Source: Brevibacterium renqingii (lineage in GTDB: Bacteria; Actinomycetota; Actinomycetes; Actinomycetales; Brevibacteriaceae). From it: DNA of 64,000 nucleotides. Shown here in pieces: positions 1 through 9,086 of this stretch. How positions within the stretch are numbered: the first letter of the stretch is position 1; every line of letters begins with the position of its first letter. A program made the position numbers and the translations under genes. The stretch lies in assembly GCF_017808105.1 (NCBI RefSeq), contig NZ_JADBHF010000016.1:1-64000 (forward strand). The letters run 5' to 3'. The notes under the pieces are model-generated. The model made no database searches. It was not told the origin of the DNA and worked only from the letters and a program-made list of their open reading frames with translations.

Positions 1-155
1 TGTAGATCTTTGGCATGACTTCTATCCTTCCTGGAATTTATCCAGTCGTGAAGTCAACCAAACCTTCAGCAGTCCCGGTCCACCATTTCGCGGGCAAAAG
101 TATATGAGGCAGCGAGGGTGGCTCGCGGGCTGTTTATCTGAGTCTGGTCGAGGGG

Positions 156-184
156 TTCACGCCGGACTTCCGAGTCCCTAGCAT
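156..184 (+). promoter_or_regulatory. Candidate leaderless promoter for the pterin dehydratase gene
   Basis: A -35-like TTCACG (156-161) and a -10-like TAGCAT (179-184) are separated by 17 bases, and the ATG lies 6 bases after the -10, which would put the transcript start at the start codon. No Shine-Dalgarno sequence precedes the gene, which fits a leaderless message. This is a visual match only. Confidence 0.3.
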
Positions 185-190
185 GAAGTC

Positions 191-511
191 ATGACTGCAT
201 ACACCGGACAGGAACTGCTCGACGCCCTCACGGAGAAGGGGCTGAAGGACTGGCAGGGTCGGACGGACTCGATCGGCACCCGACTGCTCACCGGCGACTT
301 CGCCACCGGCCTCGAGCTCGTCAACCGGATCGGCGCCGCCGCCGAGGAGGCCGGCCATCACCCCGACATCACCCTGACGTTCCCTCACGTCGACGTCCAG
401 CTGACCAGTCACGACACAGGAGCCGTGACCGAACGCGATTTCGACCTCGCGGGAAGGATCAGCGAACTGGCCGCCTCGGCGGGGGTGAAGGCGGACTCCG
501 CGGCCGACTGA
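191..511 (+). CDS. 4a-hydroxytetrahydrobiopterin dehydratase (pterin-4-alpha-carbinolamine dehydratase)
   Basis: Small cytoplasmic enzyme of 106 residues, the usual size of the PCD/DCoH family, which dehydrates 4a-hydroxytetrahydropterin to quinonoid dihydropterin during recycling of pterin cofactors. The family signature is visible around residues 56-90: a His-His-Pro motif (EEAGHHPDI), then a beta strand with V-D-V and a second conserved segment TSHDTGAVTERDFDLA. The N-terminal part, with a ...LTEKGLKDWQG segment, also matches the family. No phenylalanine hydroxylase gene is visible next to it, so the pterin-dependent partner is unknown; in actinobacteria this gene often stands alone. The next gene on the same strand begins about 50 bases later and could be co-transcribed. 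Confidence 0.88.
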   Translation: MTAYTGQELLDALTEKGLKDWQGRTDSIGTRLLTGDFATGLELVNRIGAAAEEAGHHPDITLTFPHVDVQLTSHDTGAVTERDFDLAGRISELAASAGVKADSAAD

Positions 512-564
512 ACGGCTCGTACTAGGCTGTGACCACAGCCGTCCGCGAGCACCCAGGAGAACGT

Positions 565-1605
565 GTGTACCACGCCGCCGAGAACCGCTATGATTCGATG
601 ACCTACCGCCCGGTCGGCCGTTCCGGGCTCGTCCTGCCGGCCCTGTCGCTGGGGCTGTGGCACAATTTCGGCGACGACGTCGCCTTCCAGAACCAGCGCG
701 CCATCGTCCGTCGGGCTTTCGACCTCGGCATCACGCACTTCGATCTCGCGAACAACTACGGGCCGCCGCCCGGTTCGGCCGAAACCAACTTCGGCAGGCT
801 GCTGCGCGAGGATCTGCATCCCTACCGCGATGAGCTCATCATCTCCACGAAGGCCGGCTGGGTCATGCACCCCGGCCCCTACGGCGGGCCCGGCGGCAGC
901 CGCAAATACCTTTTGGCCAGCCTCGACGCCTCACTGCGCCGGCTCGGCCTCGACTACGTCGACATCTTCTACTCGCACCGTCCCGATGCCACGACTCCGC
1001 TCGAGGAGACCATCGGGGCACTCGACACCGCGGTGCGATCCGGTCGGGCCCTCTATGCGGGCATCTCGTCCTACTCTGCGGCCGACACGGCCAGGGCTGC
1101 ACAGATCGCGCGCGATCTCGGCACCCCGCTGCTCATCCACCAGCCCTCCTATTCGATGGTCAACCGGTGGATCGAGGACGACGGCCTGCTCGAAACCACC
1201 GACGTCGAGGGCCTCGGCGTCATCGGCTTCTCCCCGTTGGCGCAGGGCCTGCTCACCGACAAGTACCTCGGCGGGGTTCCTGCGGATTCCCGAGCAGGCA
1301 AGTCCACGCCATCGTTCAAGGACGGATTCCTCAATGAGGACAATCTCGTCCGCATCCGCTCGCTCAACGACATCGCCGCCGCCCGGGGTCAGTCCCTGGC
1401 GCAGATGGCGCTGGCATGGGCCCTGCGCGACGAGCGCGTGTCCTCATTGGTCATCGGTGCCAGCCGGGTCGAGCAGCTCGAGCACAATGTCGCCGCTCTC
1501 GAGGCGGCCCCGCTGAGCGAGGAGGAGCTGAGCGAGATCGACCGCTTCGCCGTCGACTCCGGCGTCGATATCTGGGGAGACGCTCGCCGCAGCACCGCCG
1601 AGTGA
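565..1605 (+). CDS. Aldo/keto reductase, L-glyceraldehyde 3-phosphate reductase (YghZ-like)
   Basis: NADPH-dependent aldo/keto reductase of the AKR14/YghZ group, which reduces L-glyceraldehyde 3-phosphate and related aldehydes such as methylglyoxal. Stretches such as LPALSLGLWHNFGD, FDLGITHFDLANNYGPPPG (catalytic Asp and Tyr) and ELIISTKAG (catalytic Lys), followed by IFYSHR, are almost those of E. coli YghZ. The C-terminal LVIGASRVEQLEHNV is the cofactor-binding end. I chose the GTG at 565 because AGGAGA lies 5 bases upstream and it leaves the short N-terminus typical of the family; an in-frame GTG at 529 would add 12 residues. The protein is about 346 residues, full length for the family. 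Confidence 0.9.
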   Translation: MYHAAENRYDSMTYRPVGRSGLVLPALSLGLWHNFGDDVAFQNQRAIVRRAFDLGITHFDLANNYGPPPGSAETNFGRLLREDLHPYRDELIISTKAGWVMHPGPYGGPGGSRKYLLASLDASLRRLGLDYVDIFYSHRPDATTPLEETIGALDTAVRSGRALYAGISSYSAADTARAAQIARDLGTPLLIHQPSYSMVNRWIEDDGLLETTDVEGLGVIGFSPLAQGLLTDKYLGGVPADSRAGKSTPSFKDGFLNEDNLVRIRSLNDIAAARGQSLAQMALAWALRDERVSSLVIGASRVEQLEHNVAALEAAPLSEEELSEIDRFAVDSGVDIWGDARRSTAE

Positions 1606-1708
1606 GCCGCGCGGAGGGTGCCGCGCATTGTGAACGGCTCGGGCCGAAGCGATCATTCTGCTGTGATACCGTAAGCGCCGACCTCCCAGACGAGCGGCAG
1701 GAGCCCCG

Positions 1709-2515
1709 ATGAGCGATGACCGTGCGGACCGCGACGAAGCCGAGCCCGGTCCGGTCGACGATGGTCACGCCGAATACGAACCCGGTCACGCGGACGCCGA
1801 GCCCGGTCACACGGACGCCAAGGAGAACCCCTGGTCCGCGATCAAACCCTGGCGGGGCAAGGCGGCCGGGCTCGACAAGCTGCTGCTGTTCATCATCATC
1901 GGCGTACCGCTCGTCTACCTCGCGCTCATGCCGCTGCGGCCCTGGATGCTCGTCCACGCCCCGGTCGTCCAGGAGTTCATCAACGGCGCGAAGACCTCGA
2001 TCGTCGCGGCCGCAGCCTATGCCCGCGTCGGTGAGATCCCGCTCTGGCTCGTCATCGTGGCCGGATTCGTCGGCATGGCGAAGCTCGATTGGGCGTTCTG
2101 GCTGGCCGGACGCCGGTGGGGTGACGGAGTGCTGCGGCTCTTCGCTCAGAACGAGCGGCAGCTCAAGCGCATCAATCAGCTCAAGAGGATCCCGAACTGG
2201 GCCCTGTTCCTCATGACTCTGGTCTCCCGCTGTCCCGGCATCCCCGGCACTCTCGTCTACCTCGTGGCCGGGTGGACGAGGATGCGGCTCTCGCTCTTCC
2301 TCATCGCCGACCTCCTCGGCTGTCTGATCTTCACTCTCATCTGGACCGTCCTCGGCTTCCAGCTCGGCGAGACAGCCGTCGACGTGCTCAAGGTCATCGA
2401 CAAGTACGCCATGTGGCTGACCCTGGCGCTCATCGCCGGCATCTTCGTCCTCAGCTTCGGCAAGGAGTATCGGAAGCAGAGGCAGGCCGAGGCGAAGAAG
2501 ACGTCGGAGGACTGA
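1709..2515 (+). CDS. DedA/VTT-domain family membrane protein
   Basis: Integral membrane protein of 268 residues. An acidic, repetitive N-terminus (residues 1-45, with near-repeats of EPGHADAEPGHTDA) is followed by hydrophobic segments at about 55-75, 85-105, 110-135, 165-190 and 225-245. The segment around residues 165-195 (SRCPGIPGTLVYLVAGWTRM) corresponds to the G-x-P motif region of SNARE-associated/DedA (VTT) proteins, which are lipid-flippase-like and needed for membrane homeostasis. The C-terminus is basic (KEYRKQRQAEAKK). AGGAG sits 5 bases before the ATG. The substrate cannot be read from sequence; the family call is firm only at superfamily level. Confidence 0.7.
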   Translation: MSDDRADRDEAEPGPVDDGHAEYEPGHADAEPGHTDAKENPWSAIKPWRGKAAGLDKLLLFIIIGVPLVYLALMPLRPWMLVHAPVVQEFINGAKTSIVAAAAYARVGEIPLWLVIVAGFVGMAKLDWAFWLAGRRWGDGVLRLFAQNERQLKRINQLKRIPNWALFLMTLVSRCPGIPGTLVYLVAGWTRMRLSLFLIADLLGCLIFTLIWTVLGFQLGETAVDVLKVIDKYAMWLTLALIAGIFVLSFGKEYRKQRQAEAKKTSED

Positions 2516-2612
2516 CCAGCCCGGGCGCCGTCTCAGCCCCTGAAAGTCGGTTGCGTCCCGACGGGCCCGGTTCAGTCCCGAAAGGCCGGACTCAGACCCC
2601 GAAGATTTGGGC

Positions 2613-3473
2613 TCAGGCCCCGAAAGAGAGGAAGGTCTCGCGCATCCGGGCCGGGTCCGCCTTCTGCCCGCTGAAGAGCTCGAAGGCGTCGATGGCCTGG
2701 TTGACGGCCATCCCCGAGCCGTCGAGCGTGCGGCAGCCCTTGGCTCTGGCCTCGGCGAGCAGCTGGGTCTCGAGCGGGAAGTACACGACATCGGCCACCC
2801 AGGTATCCGCACCGAAGACCGCGGTGTCGACGGGAGTGCCCGGATAGGCCTTCATCCCGACGGGGGTGGCGTTGACGATCCCGTTCGCCGAGGCGGCCGC
2901 CGCCTCGAGTTCGTCCAGTCCGATCGCCCGCGCTCGCGTCCCGACCGCCGCGACCGCGCCGATGTCCGCGGCCAGGCCCCGTGCACGATCGACATCGGTG
3001 TCGGCGATGACGAGTTCGGCCACGCCGAGTTCGGCCAGGGCGAACCCGACCGCACGGCCGGCCCCGCCCGCGCCGATCTGCACGACCGCCTCGGTGGCGG
3101 CGCCTCGCAGTCCGGCGCGGAACCCGGCTGCGAATCCTGTGACGTCGGTGTTGTGGCCGGTGGTGTGCCCCTGGCCGTCGATGACGACGGTGTTGACCGA
3201 GCCGATGCGCTGGGCGACCGGGTCGACGGCGTCGAGGAATCCGATGACCTGCTGTTTGAACGGGTGGGTGATGTTGAGTCCGTCGAAGCCGAGGCGGATC
3301 GCAGCATTCAGCAGCTCTTCCAGACGCGCCCCTGCAAGCCGCGGTTCGGCGATGTCCACGGTGCGGTAGATCGTGGGGATGGAATGGGCCGCGCCTTCGT
3401 TCTCGTGCATGCGCGGGGTCCGGGAGGCGGAGATGCCGTCGCCGATGAGTCCGAGGAGGAGGGATGGGGTCAT
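2613..3473 (-). CDS. qsuD: Quinate/shikimate dehydrogenase (QsuD-like)
   Basis: NAD(P)-dependent dehydrogenase of 286 residues that oxidises quinate to 3-dehydroquinate and shikimate to 3-dehydroshikimate. The N-terminus has [19 protein letters not shown] and then [12 protein letters not shown], with the catalytic Lys and Asn/Asp of the AroE fold, and NTDVTGF. The cofactor motif is [13 protein letters not shown]. It is closer to corynebacterial QsuD (SRTPx[18 protein letters not shown]) than to biosynthetic AroE, so I read it as catabolic. Its start overlaps the stop of the upstream dehydroquinase gene (ATGA, 3470-3473), showing translational coupling. It is the last gene of the minus-strand half of the quinate/shikimate locus. 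Confidence 0.87.
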   Translation of the reverse strand: MTPSLLLGLIGDGISASRTPRMHENEGAAHSIPTIYRTVDIAEPRLAGARLEELLNAAIRLGFDGLNITHPFKQQVIGFLDAVDPVAQRIGSVNTVVIDGQGHTTGHNTDVTGFAAGFRAGLRGAATEAVVQIGAGGAGRAVGFALAELGVAELVIADTDVDRARGLAADIGAVAAVGTRARAIGLDELEAAAASANGIVNATPVGMKAYPGTPVDTAVFGADTWVADVVYFPLETQLLAEARAKGCRTLDGSGMAVNQAIDAFELFSGQKADPARMRETFLSFGA

Positions 3474-3916
3474 GGTCTCGCTTTCGGTAGCAGGTCGATG
3501 AGGATCTCCATCGCGTGGACGTAGCCTTTCGCGCCGGCTCCGGCGATGACGGCCGCGGCCACGGGCGAGAGGTAGGAGTGGTGTCTCACGGCCTCCCGCG
3601 CATGGGGATTGCTCAGGTGCACCTCGATGATCGGATGGTCATAGGACTTCAGCGCATCGTGCAGGGCCAGCGAGGTGTGCGTATAGGCCCCGGCATTGAT
3701 GATCGCCCCGACTGTGGTGTTCCTGGCCTCGTGGACGGCGTCGATGAGTCCGCCCTCGTGGTTGCTCTGGATGCACCGGGCGGTCAGGCCCGCTTCGGCG
3801 GCGGCCTCGGCGCACATCGCTTCGATGTCGGCCAGGGTCGTGCGGCCGTAGATCTCGGGCTCACGCTCGCCGAGGAGGTTGAGGTTGGGGCCGTTGAGGA
3901 CGAGGACGTGCGGCAT
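3470..3916 (-). CDS. aroQ: 3-dehydroquinate dehydratase, type II
   Basis: 148-residue type II dehydroquinase, the usual size for the dodecameric enzyme that interconverts 3-dehydroquinate and 3-dehydroshikimate. The N-terminus [21 protein letters not shown] holds the conserved Asn, Arg and catalytic Tyr. [30 protein letters not shown] and [11 protein letters not shown] follow, giving the catalytic His and the substrate-binding loops. I took the ATG at 3916 rather than a longer reading because it matches the family N-terminus; it leaves 2 bases to the IclR gene upstream. In this context (transporter, dehydrogenase, dehydroshikimate dehydratase) it is most likely the catabolic QsuC, but a shared biosynthetic role cannot be excluded. 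Confidence 0.93.
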   Translation of the reverse strand: MPHVLVLNGPNLNLLGEREPEIYGRTTLADIEAMCAEAAAEAGLTARCIQSNHEGGLIDAVHEARNTTVGAIINAGAYTHTSLALHDALKSYDHPIIEVHLSNPHAREAVRHHSYLSPVAAAVIAGAGAKGYVHAMEILIDLLPKARP

Positions 3917-3918
3917 GA

Positions 3919-4668
3919 TCACCTCGGGAATCGTGCGGCGATGGCCGCGGCGGTCTCGGTCAGTTGGGGGACGAGCGCGATGAGTTCGTCGAGGCTGCGT
4001 CGGAAGACGGGAGCGGCGAGAGCCAGTGAGGCCAGCAGCCTCCCGTCGAGGTCGAAGACCGGCACGGCGAGGGCATTCATTCCGATGTCGTTCTCCTCGG
4101 ACTGGCCGGCCCACCCGCATTCGCGGATCTCTTCGAGCCGGCGGCGCATCCGGTCGGGTTCGGTGATCGAGTTCGGGGTCCGCGCTTCGAGTTCGAGGGC
4201 GTCGACTGTGGCTTCGGCATCCGGGTCATGCGCGAGCAGGGCCTGCCCGATCGCCGAGGTGTGCAGCGGAGATTCGTCACCGGGATCGGTCGTCGTCCGA
4301 AACTGGGGACCGTCGACCGTGAGCACGGTCAGCGCGGAGTTGCCGCGCCGCACGGCGAGGATGCTCGACTCCCCGGTGGTCGCCGTGAGGTCCTCGAGGA
4401 GGTCCCTCGTCGCCCCGGTGAGACCTCGGCGGTGGGCGACCTTCTGCGCCAGGCGGAAGACCTCCATGCCGAGGGTGTAGATCTTCGTGCGCGGGTCGAA
4501 GCTCGCGTAGCCGGACTCCACGAGTCCGCCGAGGAGGCGGTAGGACGTCGAGAACGGGTAGCCGGTCGCCTCGGCGGCTTCGCCTGCACTGATGCCCTCC
4601 GGGGATGCACCGAGCAGATCGAGCATCTCGAAGGTCTTCGTCACCGAGTTCGACCCCTTGGGCGGCAT
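3919..4668 (-). CDS. IclR-family transcriptional regulator of the quinate/shikimate locus
   Basis: 249-residue regulator with an N-terminal winged helix (residues 5-65: [39 protein letters not shown]) and a C-terminal IclR effector domain (about 80-245) with the usual [19 protein letters not shown] and [11 protein letters not shown] segments. It is the first gene of the minus-strand operon and diverges from the transporter gene across a 214-base spacer that contains a perfect palindrome. Gene order therefore suggests it senses quinate, shikimate or protocatechuate and controls both arms. Corynebacterium uses a LysR-type QsuR for the same job, so the regulator type differs here. The assignment of target is inference. 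Confidence 0.82.
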   Translation of the reverse strand: MPPKGSNSVTKTFEMLDLLGASPEGISAGEAAEATGYPFSTSYRLLGGLVESGYASFDPRTKIYTLGMEVFRLAQKVAHRRGLTGATRDLLEDLTATTGESSILAVRRGNSALTVLTVDGPQFRTTTDPGDESPLHTSAIGQALLAHDPDAEATVDALELEARTPNSITEPDRMRRRLEEIRECGWAGQSEENDIGMNALAVPVFDLDGRLLASLALAAPVFRRSLDELIALVPQLTETAAAIAARFPR

Positions 4669-4795
4669 CTCCGGCCTCCTTGCGCTAGTGCGGCTGTGCG
4701 GTGGGCTGTCATCTGTCCGCGGACGCAGATCCTCTGCGGGCGGCGTTGACAGACTATGTCATCTCAATCACACTGTAAACCACAATGTAACAATC

Positions 4796-4814
4796 ATTGC
4801 CACACTATGGCAAT
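4796..4814. promoter_or_regulatory. Candidate operator for the IclR regulator
   Basis: ATTGCCACACTATGGCAAT is a perfect 7+7 inverted repeat with a 5-base centre in the spacer between the divergent iclR-type and transporter genes. A TTGACA lies at 4746-4751 on the plus strand. The position and symmetry suit a regulator binding site; which protein binds is inferred from gene order. Confidence 0.5.
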
Positions 4815-4882
4815 GCGGAGTCCAGTTCAGTCCGGTTCCATGGGCCGCCGACGGACCGTGAGAGTGAGAGATGCGAGGAAGC

Positions 4883-6205
4883 ATGAGCAACGCGATCGAG
4901 GAAGCTCGCCCGACGAAGACGCCGCTGCGTGCGGCCCTGTCGAGCTGGACCGGCTCGGCTCTCGAGTACTACGACTTCGCCGTCTATGGAACTGCGGCGG
5001 CGCTGGTGCTCAACACCCTGTTCTTCCCCGAGACCACGGCCCCGGGGATCTCGATCCTCCTGGCCATGGGCACAGTCGGAGTCGCGTACGTCGTCCGGCC
5101 CCTGGGCGCACTCATCATGGGTCCGCTCGGCGACCGCTTCGGGCGGAAGTTCGTCCTCATGCTCACCCTGTTCATGATGGGCATCTCGACCTTCCTCGTC
5201 GGCTGCCTGCCGACCTATGATCAGGTCGGCATGCTCGCGCCGGTCCTCCTCGTGCTCTGCCGCGTCATCCAGGGGCTCTCGGCCTCCGGTGAGCAGGCGA
5301 GCGCGATCTCGGTCTCGCTCGAGCACTCGGGCGAGAACAAACGCGCCTGGACGACGAGCTGGACCCTGCACGGCACCCAGGCGGGCACTCTGCTGGCCAC
5401 CGCGGTCTTCATCCCCTTCACCGCCTTCCTGCCCGACGAGGCCCTGTTCAGCTGGGGCTGGCGAGTGCCGTTCTGGCTCTCCGCGCTCGTCGTGCTCACA
5501 GCGTGGCTCATCCGCCGCGGCCTCGAGGAGCCGCCGGCGTTCAAGGAAGCACGCGTGGACAACCCTCCCCTCATGCAGGTCTTCCGGTGGCACAAGGCCG
5601 CGGTGCTGCGGGTGGCCGCCTGCGCCATGGTCAACACCGTGAACATGGTCTTCACCGTCTGGTCGCTGTCGTTCGCCACCTCGATCGTCGGACTCGAACG
5701 ATCGACCATGCTGCTGGTCTCGGTCATCGCCAATGCCGTGGCCCTGCTCGCGATTCCGGCCGCCGCGCTGCTGTCCGACCGGCTCGGACGCAAACCCGTC
5801 TTTGTCACCGGTGCCGTGGGCGCCGGACTGATGATGTTCCCGTACCTGGCCGCGGTCTCGGCCGGGAGCTGGCCGCTCATCTTCGTCTTCGGCGCCCTCA
5901 TGTCGGGCTGCGCCTATTCGCTGGCGAACTCGATCTGGCCGTCGTTCTACGCCGAGATGTTCCCCACCACGGCGCGGGTGACAGGATTGGCCCTGGGCAC
6001 CCAGATCGGCTTCGCCGTCTCCGGCGGTCTGGCCCCGGTGCTCGCCTCCGCCGTGGCCGGAGCCGGCGGAGAGAATTGGGTCTCCGTCGCAGGCTTCACC
6101 GCGGGAGTCTGCATCGCCGTCGGGCTGGTCGCGATGACGGCTCGCGAGACGAAGGGGCTGAGCTTGGAAGAGATCGACACCGTCCATGAGGAAAGGGCAC
6201 GATGA
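4883..6205 (+). CDS. MFS transporter, metabolite:H+ symporter family (shikimate/quinate uptake)
   Basis: About 440 residues with 12 predicted membrane spans. The MHS-family features are visible: WTGSALEYYDFAVYGTAAAL near the N-terminus, the loop 2-3 motif GPLGDRFGRKFVL, the Arg-containing CRVIQGLSASGEQASA, and a loop 8-9 copy LSDRLGRKPVF. ShiA, PcaT and QsuA-like aromatic acid permeases belong to this family. Its stop overlaps the start of the dehydroshikimate dehydratase gene (ATGA, 6202-6205), so uptake and the first committed degradation step are coupled. I used the ATG at 4883, which has GAGGA 5 bases upstream, instead of the in-frame ATG at 4871. Confidence 0.85.
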   Translation: MSNAIEEARPTKTPLRAALSSWTGSALEYYDFAVYGTAAALVLNTLFFPETTAPGISILLAMGTVGVAYVVRPLGALIMGPLGDRFGRKFVLMLTLFMMGISTFLVGCLPTYDQVGMLAPVLLVLCRVIQGLSASGEQASAISVSLEHSGENKRAWTTSWTLHGTQAGTLLATAVFIPFTAFLPDEALFSWGWRVPFWLSALVVLTAWLIRRGLEEPPAFKEARVDNPPLMQVFRWHKAAVLRVAACAMVNTVNMVFTVWSLSFATSIVGLERSTMLLVSVIANAVALLAIPAAALLSDRLGRKPVFVTGAVGAGLMMFPYLAAVSAGSWPLIFVFGALMSGCAYSLANSIWPSFYAEMFPTTARVTGLALGTQIGFAVSGGLAPVLASAVAGAGGENWVSVAGFTAGVCIAVGLVAMTARETKGLSLEEIDTVHEERAR

Positions 6206-8142
6206 GAACCTCGATTGCCACGGTGTGCCTGTCCGGCACACTCGAAGAGAAGCTGCACGCGGCCGCCCGGGCCGGTTTCGACGGAGTGGAGATCTTCGAA
6301 CAGGATCTCCTCGTCTCCCCCGACTCCCCGGAGACCATCGCCGGACTGGCCCGCGATCTGGGTCTCAGCCTCGACCTGTATCAGCCCTTCCGCGATTTCG
6401 AAGGCGTCGAGGAGGACCGGTTCCAGCAGAACCTCGTCCGTGCGCAGAAGAAATTCGAGCTCATGACCCGGCTCGGCATGAACACCATGCTGCTGTGCTC
6501 CAATGTCGGCACGGCGACGATCTCCGACGACGGCATCGTCGTCGAGCAGCTGCGACGCCTCGGCGATCTGGCTCAGGGCTACGGCATCGACGTCGCCTAT
6601 GAGGCACTTGCCTGGGGCCGGTTCGTCTCCGAATACGATCATGCCTGGGACCTCGTGCGCTCCGCAGACCATCCGCGCATCGGCACCTGTCTCGACAGCT
6701 TCCACATCCTCTCGCGCGAAACGGACCTGTCTCGCATCTCCGAGATCCCGGGTGAGAAGATCTTCTTCCTCCAGCTTGCCGACGCCCCTGCGCTGTCGAT
6801 GGATGTCCTCAGCTGGTCCCGTCACCACCGGGTCTTCCCCGGCGAGGGCGCATGGGACCTCACCGACTTCCTCACCCGCGCAGCTCTGACCGGGTACGCC
6901 GGTCCGGTATCGCTCGAGGTCTTCAACGACTCCTTCCGACAGGCCGACACTCAGCGCACCGCCGTCGACGGCCTGCGCTCACTGCGCTGGCTGGAGGCGA
7001 GCGTGGCCGCCGATGTCGACATCCGCGACGTCGCTGCACGCGGCGATGACGCGGGTGGCGGGGCACGTGCAGGCGGAGGCGATGCTGCACGCGACGATGA
7101 CGCGGGTGCTGCCGGTGCCGGCTCCGGCATCGCTCTCGATCTGCAGCCGTTGCCCCGAGTCGCCGCCCCCTCGGGCATCGACTATGTGGAACTGAGCACC
7201 GACGACCTCGGCACGCTGACCCGACAGCTGCACCAGCTCGGATTCCGGTTCATCGGCTTCCACCGCTCGAAGCAGCACGTGCAGCTGTGGCGGCGCGGCA
7301 GCGCGCGCATCATCATCACCGAGGTGGAACCGGACTCCGCACGTGGGACCTTCCTCCGCGGGATCGGCTTCGAGGTCGCGGACGCCTCGGCGAGCATGGA
7401 CCGGGCCTCTCTGCTCCATGCGATCGAGGTTCCGCGCGAGCAGACCCACAACGACGAGGTGCTGCGCGGCGTCTTCGCCCCCGACGGCTCGGAGGTCTTC
7501 TTCCACCAGACGACCGGCGACGACCCCGTCTGGATCGCGGAGTTCGGCGCCGGCGGCGTCGAACGGTCCTCGCACATCGATCACATCAACCTCGCGCAGC
7601 CCGCGCATCATTACGACGAGGCAGTGCTGTTCTACACCTCCCTGCTGGCCCTTGAAGCCCAGCCGTCACAGGACGTACCGAGCCCTGCCGGTCTCGTCCG
7701 GTCCCAGGTGATGTCGAGCCCCGACGGTGCGGTGCGGATCCCGCTCAACGTCTCCCCCACGCGGACCGCCGAGGTCACCGACCGCGGCACGGGCGCGGTT
7801 GGTGAGTCCTATCCCGAGCATGTGGCCGTCGCCTGCGAAGACATCTTCGCCGCCGCTGCGACGGCCCTGGCCCGTGGTCTCGATTTCCTCGAGGTGCCGC
7901 AGAACTACTACGAGGACCTCGAAGCCCGTTTCGCTCTCGACCCGCAGCTGCTTGAGCGGCTGCGCGAGCACAACATCCTCTACGACCGCGACGAGGGCGG
8001 AGAGTTCCTGCATTTCTACACGGCCACGATCGGTTCGGTGTTCTTCGAGATGGTCGAGCGACGGGACGGCTACCGCGGCTACGGTGCTCCCGATGCGCCG
8101 GTGCGGCTAGCCGCCCAGCATCGGCGCAACGCGGGCCGCTGA
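6202..8142 (+). CDS. qsuB: 3-dehydroshikimate dehydratase, fused to an HPPD-like VOC domain (QsuB type)
   Basis: 646-residue two-domain enzyme. Residues 1-270 form a sugar-phosphate-isomerase-like TIM barrel (FDGVEIFEQDLL, LDLYQPFRDFEG, the metal-site stretch CLDSFHILSRETD, and SLEVFND), the dehydroshikimate dehydratase that yields protocatechuate. Residues 320-635 are a vicinal-oxygen-chelate pair like 4-hydroxyphenylpyruvate dioxygenase (SGIDYVELSTDDL, HIDHINLAQP, LHFYTATIGSVFFEMVER). The same fusion is known in corynebacterial QsuB and in Pseudomonas QuiC1-type proteins. An Asp/Ala/Gly-rich linker of about 40 residues at 275-315 separates the domains. The role of the C-terminal domain is not settled. 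The gene is coupled to the transporter gene. Confidence 0.88.
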   Translation: MRTSIATVCLSGTLEEKLHAAARAGFDGVEIFEQDLLVSPDSPETIAGLARDLGLSLDLYQPFRDFEGVEEDRFQQNLVRAQKKFELMTRLGMNTMLLCSNVGTATISDDGIVVEQLRRLGDLAQGYGIDVAYEALAWGRFVSEYDHAWDLVRSADHPRIGTCLDSFHILSRETDLSRISEIPGEKIFFLQLADAPALSMDVLSWSRHHRVFPGEGAWDLTDFLTRAALTGYAGPVSLEVFNDSFRQADTQRTAVDGLRSLRWLEASVAADVDIRDVAARGDDAGGGARAGGGDAARDDDAGAAGAGSGIALDLQPLPRVAAPSGIDYVELSTDDLGTLTRQLHQLGFRFIGFHRSKQHVQLWRRGSARIIITEVEPDSARGTFLRGIGFEVADASASMDRASLLHAIEVPREQTHNDEVLRGVFAPDGSEVFFHQTTGDDPVWIAEFGAGGVERSSHIDHINLAQPAHHYDEAVLFYTSLLALEAQPSQDVPSPAGLVRSQVMSSPDGAVRIPLNVSPTRTAEVTDRGTGAVGESYPEHVAVACEDIFAAAATALARGLDFLEVPQNYYEDLEARFALDPQLLERLREHNILYDRDEGGEFLHFYTATIGSVFFEMVERRDGYRGYGAPDAPVRLAAQHRRNAGR

Positions 8143-8192
8143 GTCGACAGGAACCAGCGACTCGGCCCAGCCCACTGGATCCCAGCGGGCAC

Positions 8193-9086
8193 TCAGAACG
8201 GTGCCGCGCCGGTCGTCCCCGGTCTCGAGTAGGGCGTCATCCAGTCGGATCCGAGATCTTCCTCAGGCCCCAAGGTCGAATTCCGATCCACGGCTTCGGC
8301 ACAGGGCTCACGATCGAATACCGAATCCCACCCTTCGGCTTCAGGCTCGAGTTCGTCTTCCAGACCATACGGGAAGACGAAACTCTCACGCTTCGGATCC
8401 GGCCGGAGCCGCCGGTGCGAGACCTGCCAGATGATCTGCTTGACCACCCGGCCCTCGACGCCGAGGAAATCAGCAGTCGCGTCGATCAGTTCGAGCACGT
8501 AGTCGTCAGTGGTGACGACGAAGAAGCCTGCCACCTCGCCGATGTAGCCCTGCACCCTGTGGTCGATCTCGAAGTGGTCGGACCCGGCCAGCATGAGCAG
8601 GTTCCGCCAGGAGATCCCCGACTTCTGACTGGGCAGAGCCCGCCACCCGCGAGCCACCTCATTGGCATGCCGGCCGGTCGACGGTTCGTCACCGACTGCG
8701 GCGAGGAGGTCGTCGACGGTGTCGATGTCGTGGTCGGCCATCAACCGGGTCGCACGGTCGACGACCTCGGCCCTGAGCATCGCCCCGGGCTGCACGTTTG
8801 CGGGCTTGAGATTGCGGATCACCTTCCGGGCCCACACTTCCGCCCCACCTGACGCGGCGATCGAGTAGCGCAGCGATTTCGCGCCGTCGGCACGGCCATG
8901 CCGAGCGATGTACCTGTCGGCGACATTGTCGACCGCGGTCGGATGAGATCCCGTCGAATAGATCGCGTCGAGGATGCACAGTGCGAGGCTCCCGGAGTAG
9001 CCGATCGACAACGGCTCCCCGCGGTCGCCGAGGAATTCTTCGCAGCGATACGCCAAACTGCGGATGCTTCTGGTCGTGATCTCCAT
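8193..9086 (-). CDS. Conserved protein of unknown function
   Basis: 297 residues, no signal peptide or membrane span. The first 215 residues look globular and mostly helical, with ILDAIYSTGSHPTAVDNVADRY, SLRYSIAASGGAEVWARKVI, ISWRNLLMLAGSDHFEIDHRVQGYI and GVEGRVVKQIIWQVSHRR. The spacing of helices and the LLMLAG...D segment recall HhH-GPD-like helical proteins annotated as hypothetical in actinobacteria, but I see no catalytic Lys/Asp pair that would prove a DNA glycosylase. The last 80 residues are acidic and low in complexity. GGAAGG lies before the ATG. It stands alone, convergent with the quinate operon, so context gives no function. Confidence 0.6.
   Translation of the reverse strand: MEITTRSIRSLAYRCEEFLGDRGEPLSIGYSGSLALCILDAIYSTGSHPTAVDNVADRYIARHGRADGAKSLRYSIAASGGAEVWARKVIRNLKPANVQPGAMLRAEVVDRATRLMADHDIDTVDDLLAAVGDEPSTGRHANEVARGWRALPSQKSGISWRNLLMLAGSDHFEIDHRVQGYIGEVAGFFVVTTDDYVLELIDATADFLGVEGRVVKQIIWQVSHRRLRPDPKRESFVFPYGLEDELEPEAEGWDSVFDREPCAEAVDRNSTLGPEEDLGSDWMTPYSRPGTTGAAPF

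Noticed and set aside
1451-2812. A 453-residue open frame on the minus strand
   Set aside because: It is a GC-driven shadow of the aldo/keto reductase and DedA genes; its composition is Arg/Asp/Glu-rich and resembles no family.
4805-6241. A 478-residue open frame on the minus strand
   Set aside because: Antisense to the transporter gene; the composition is charged and low-complexity, and the transporter reading is unmistakable.
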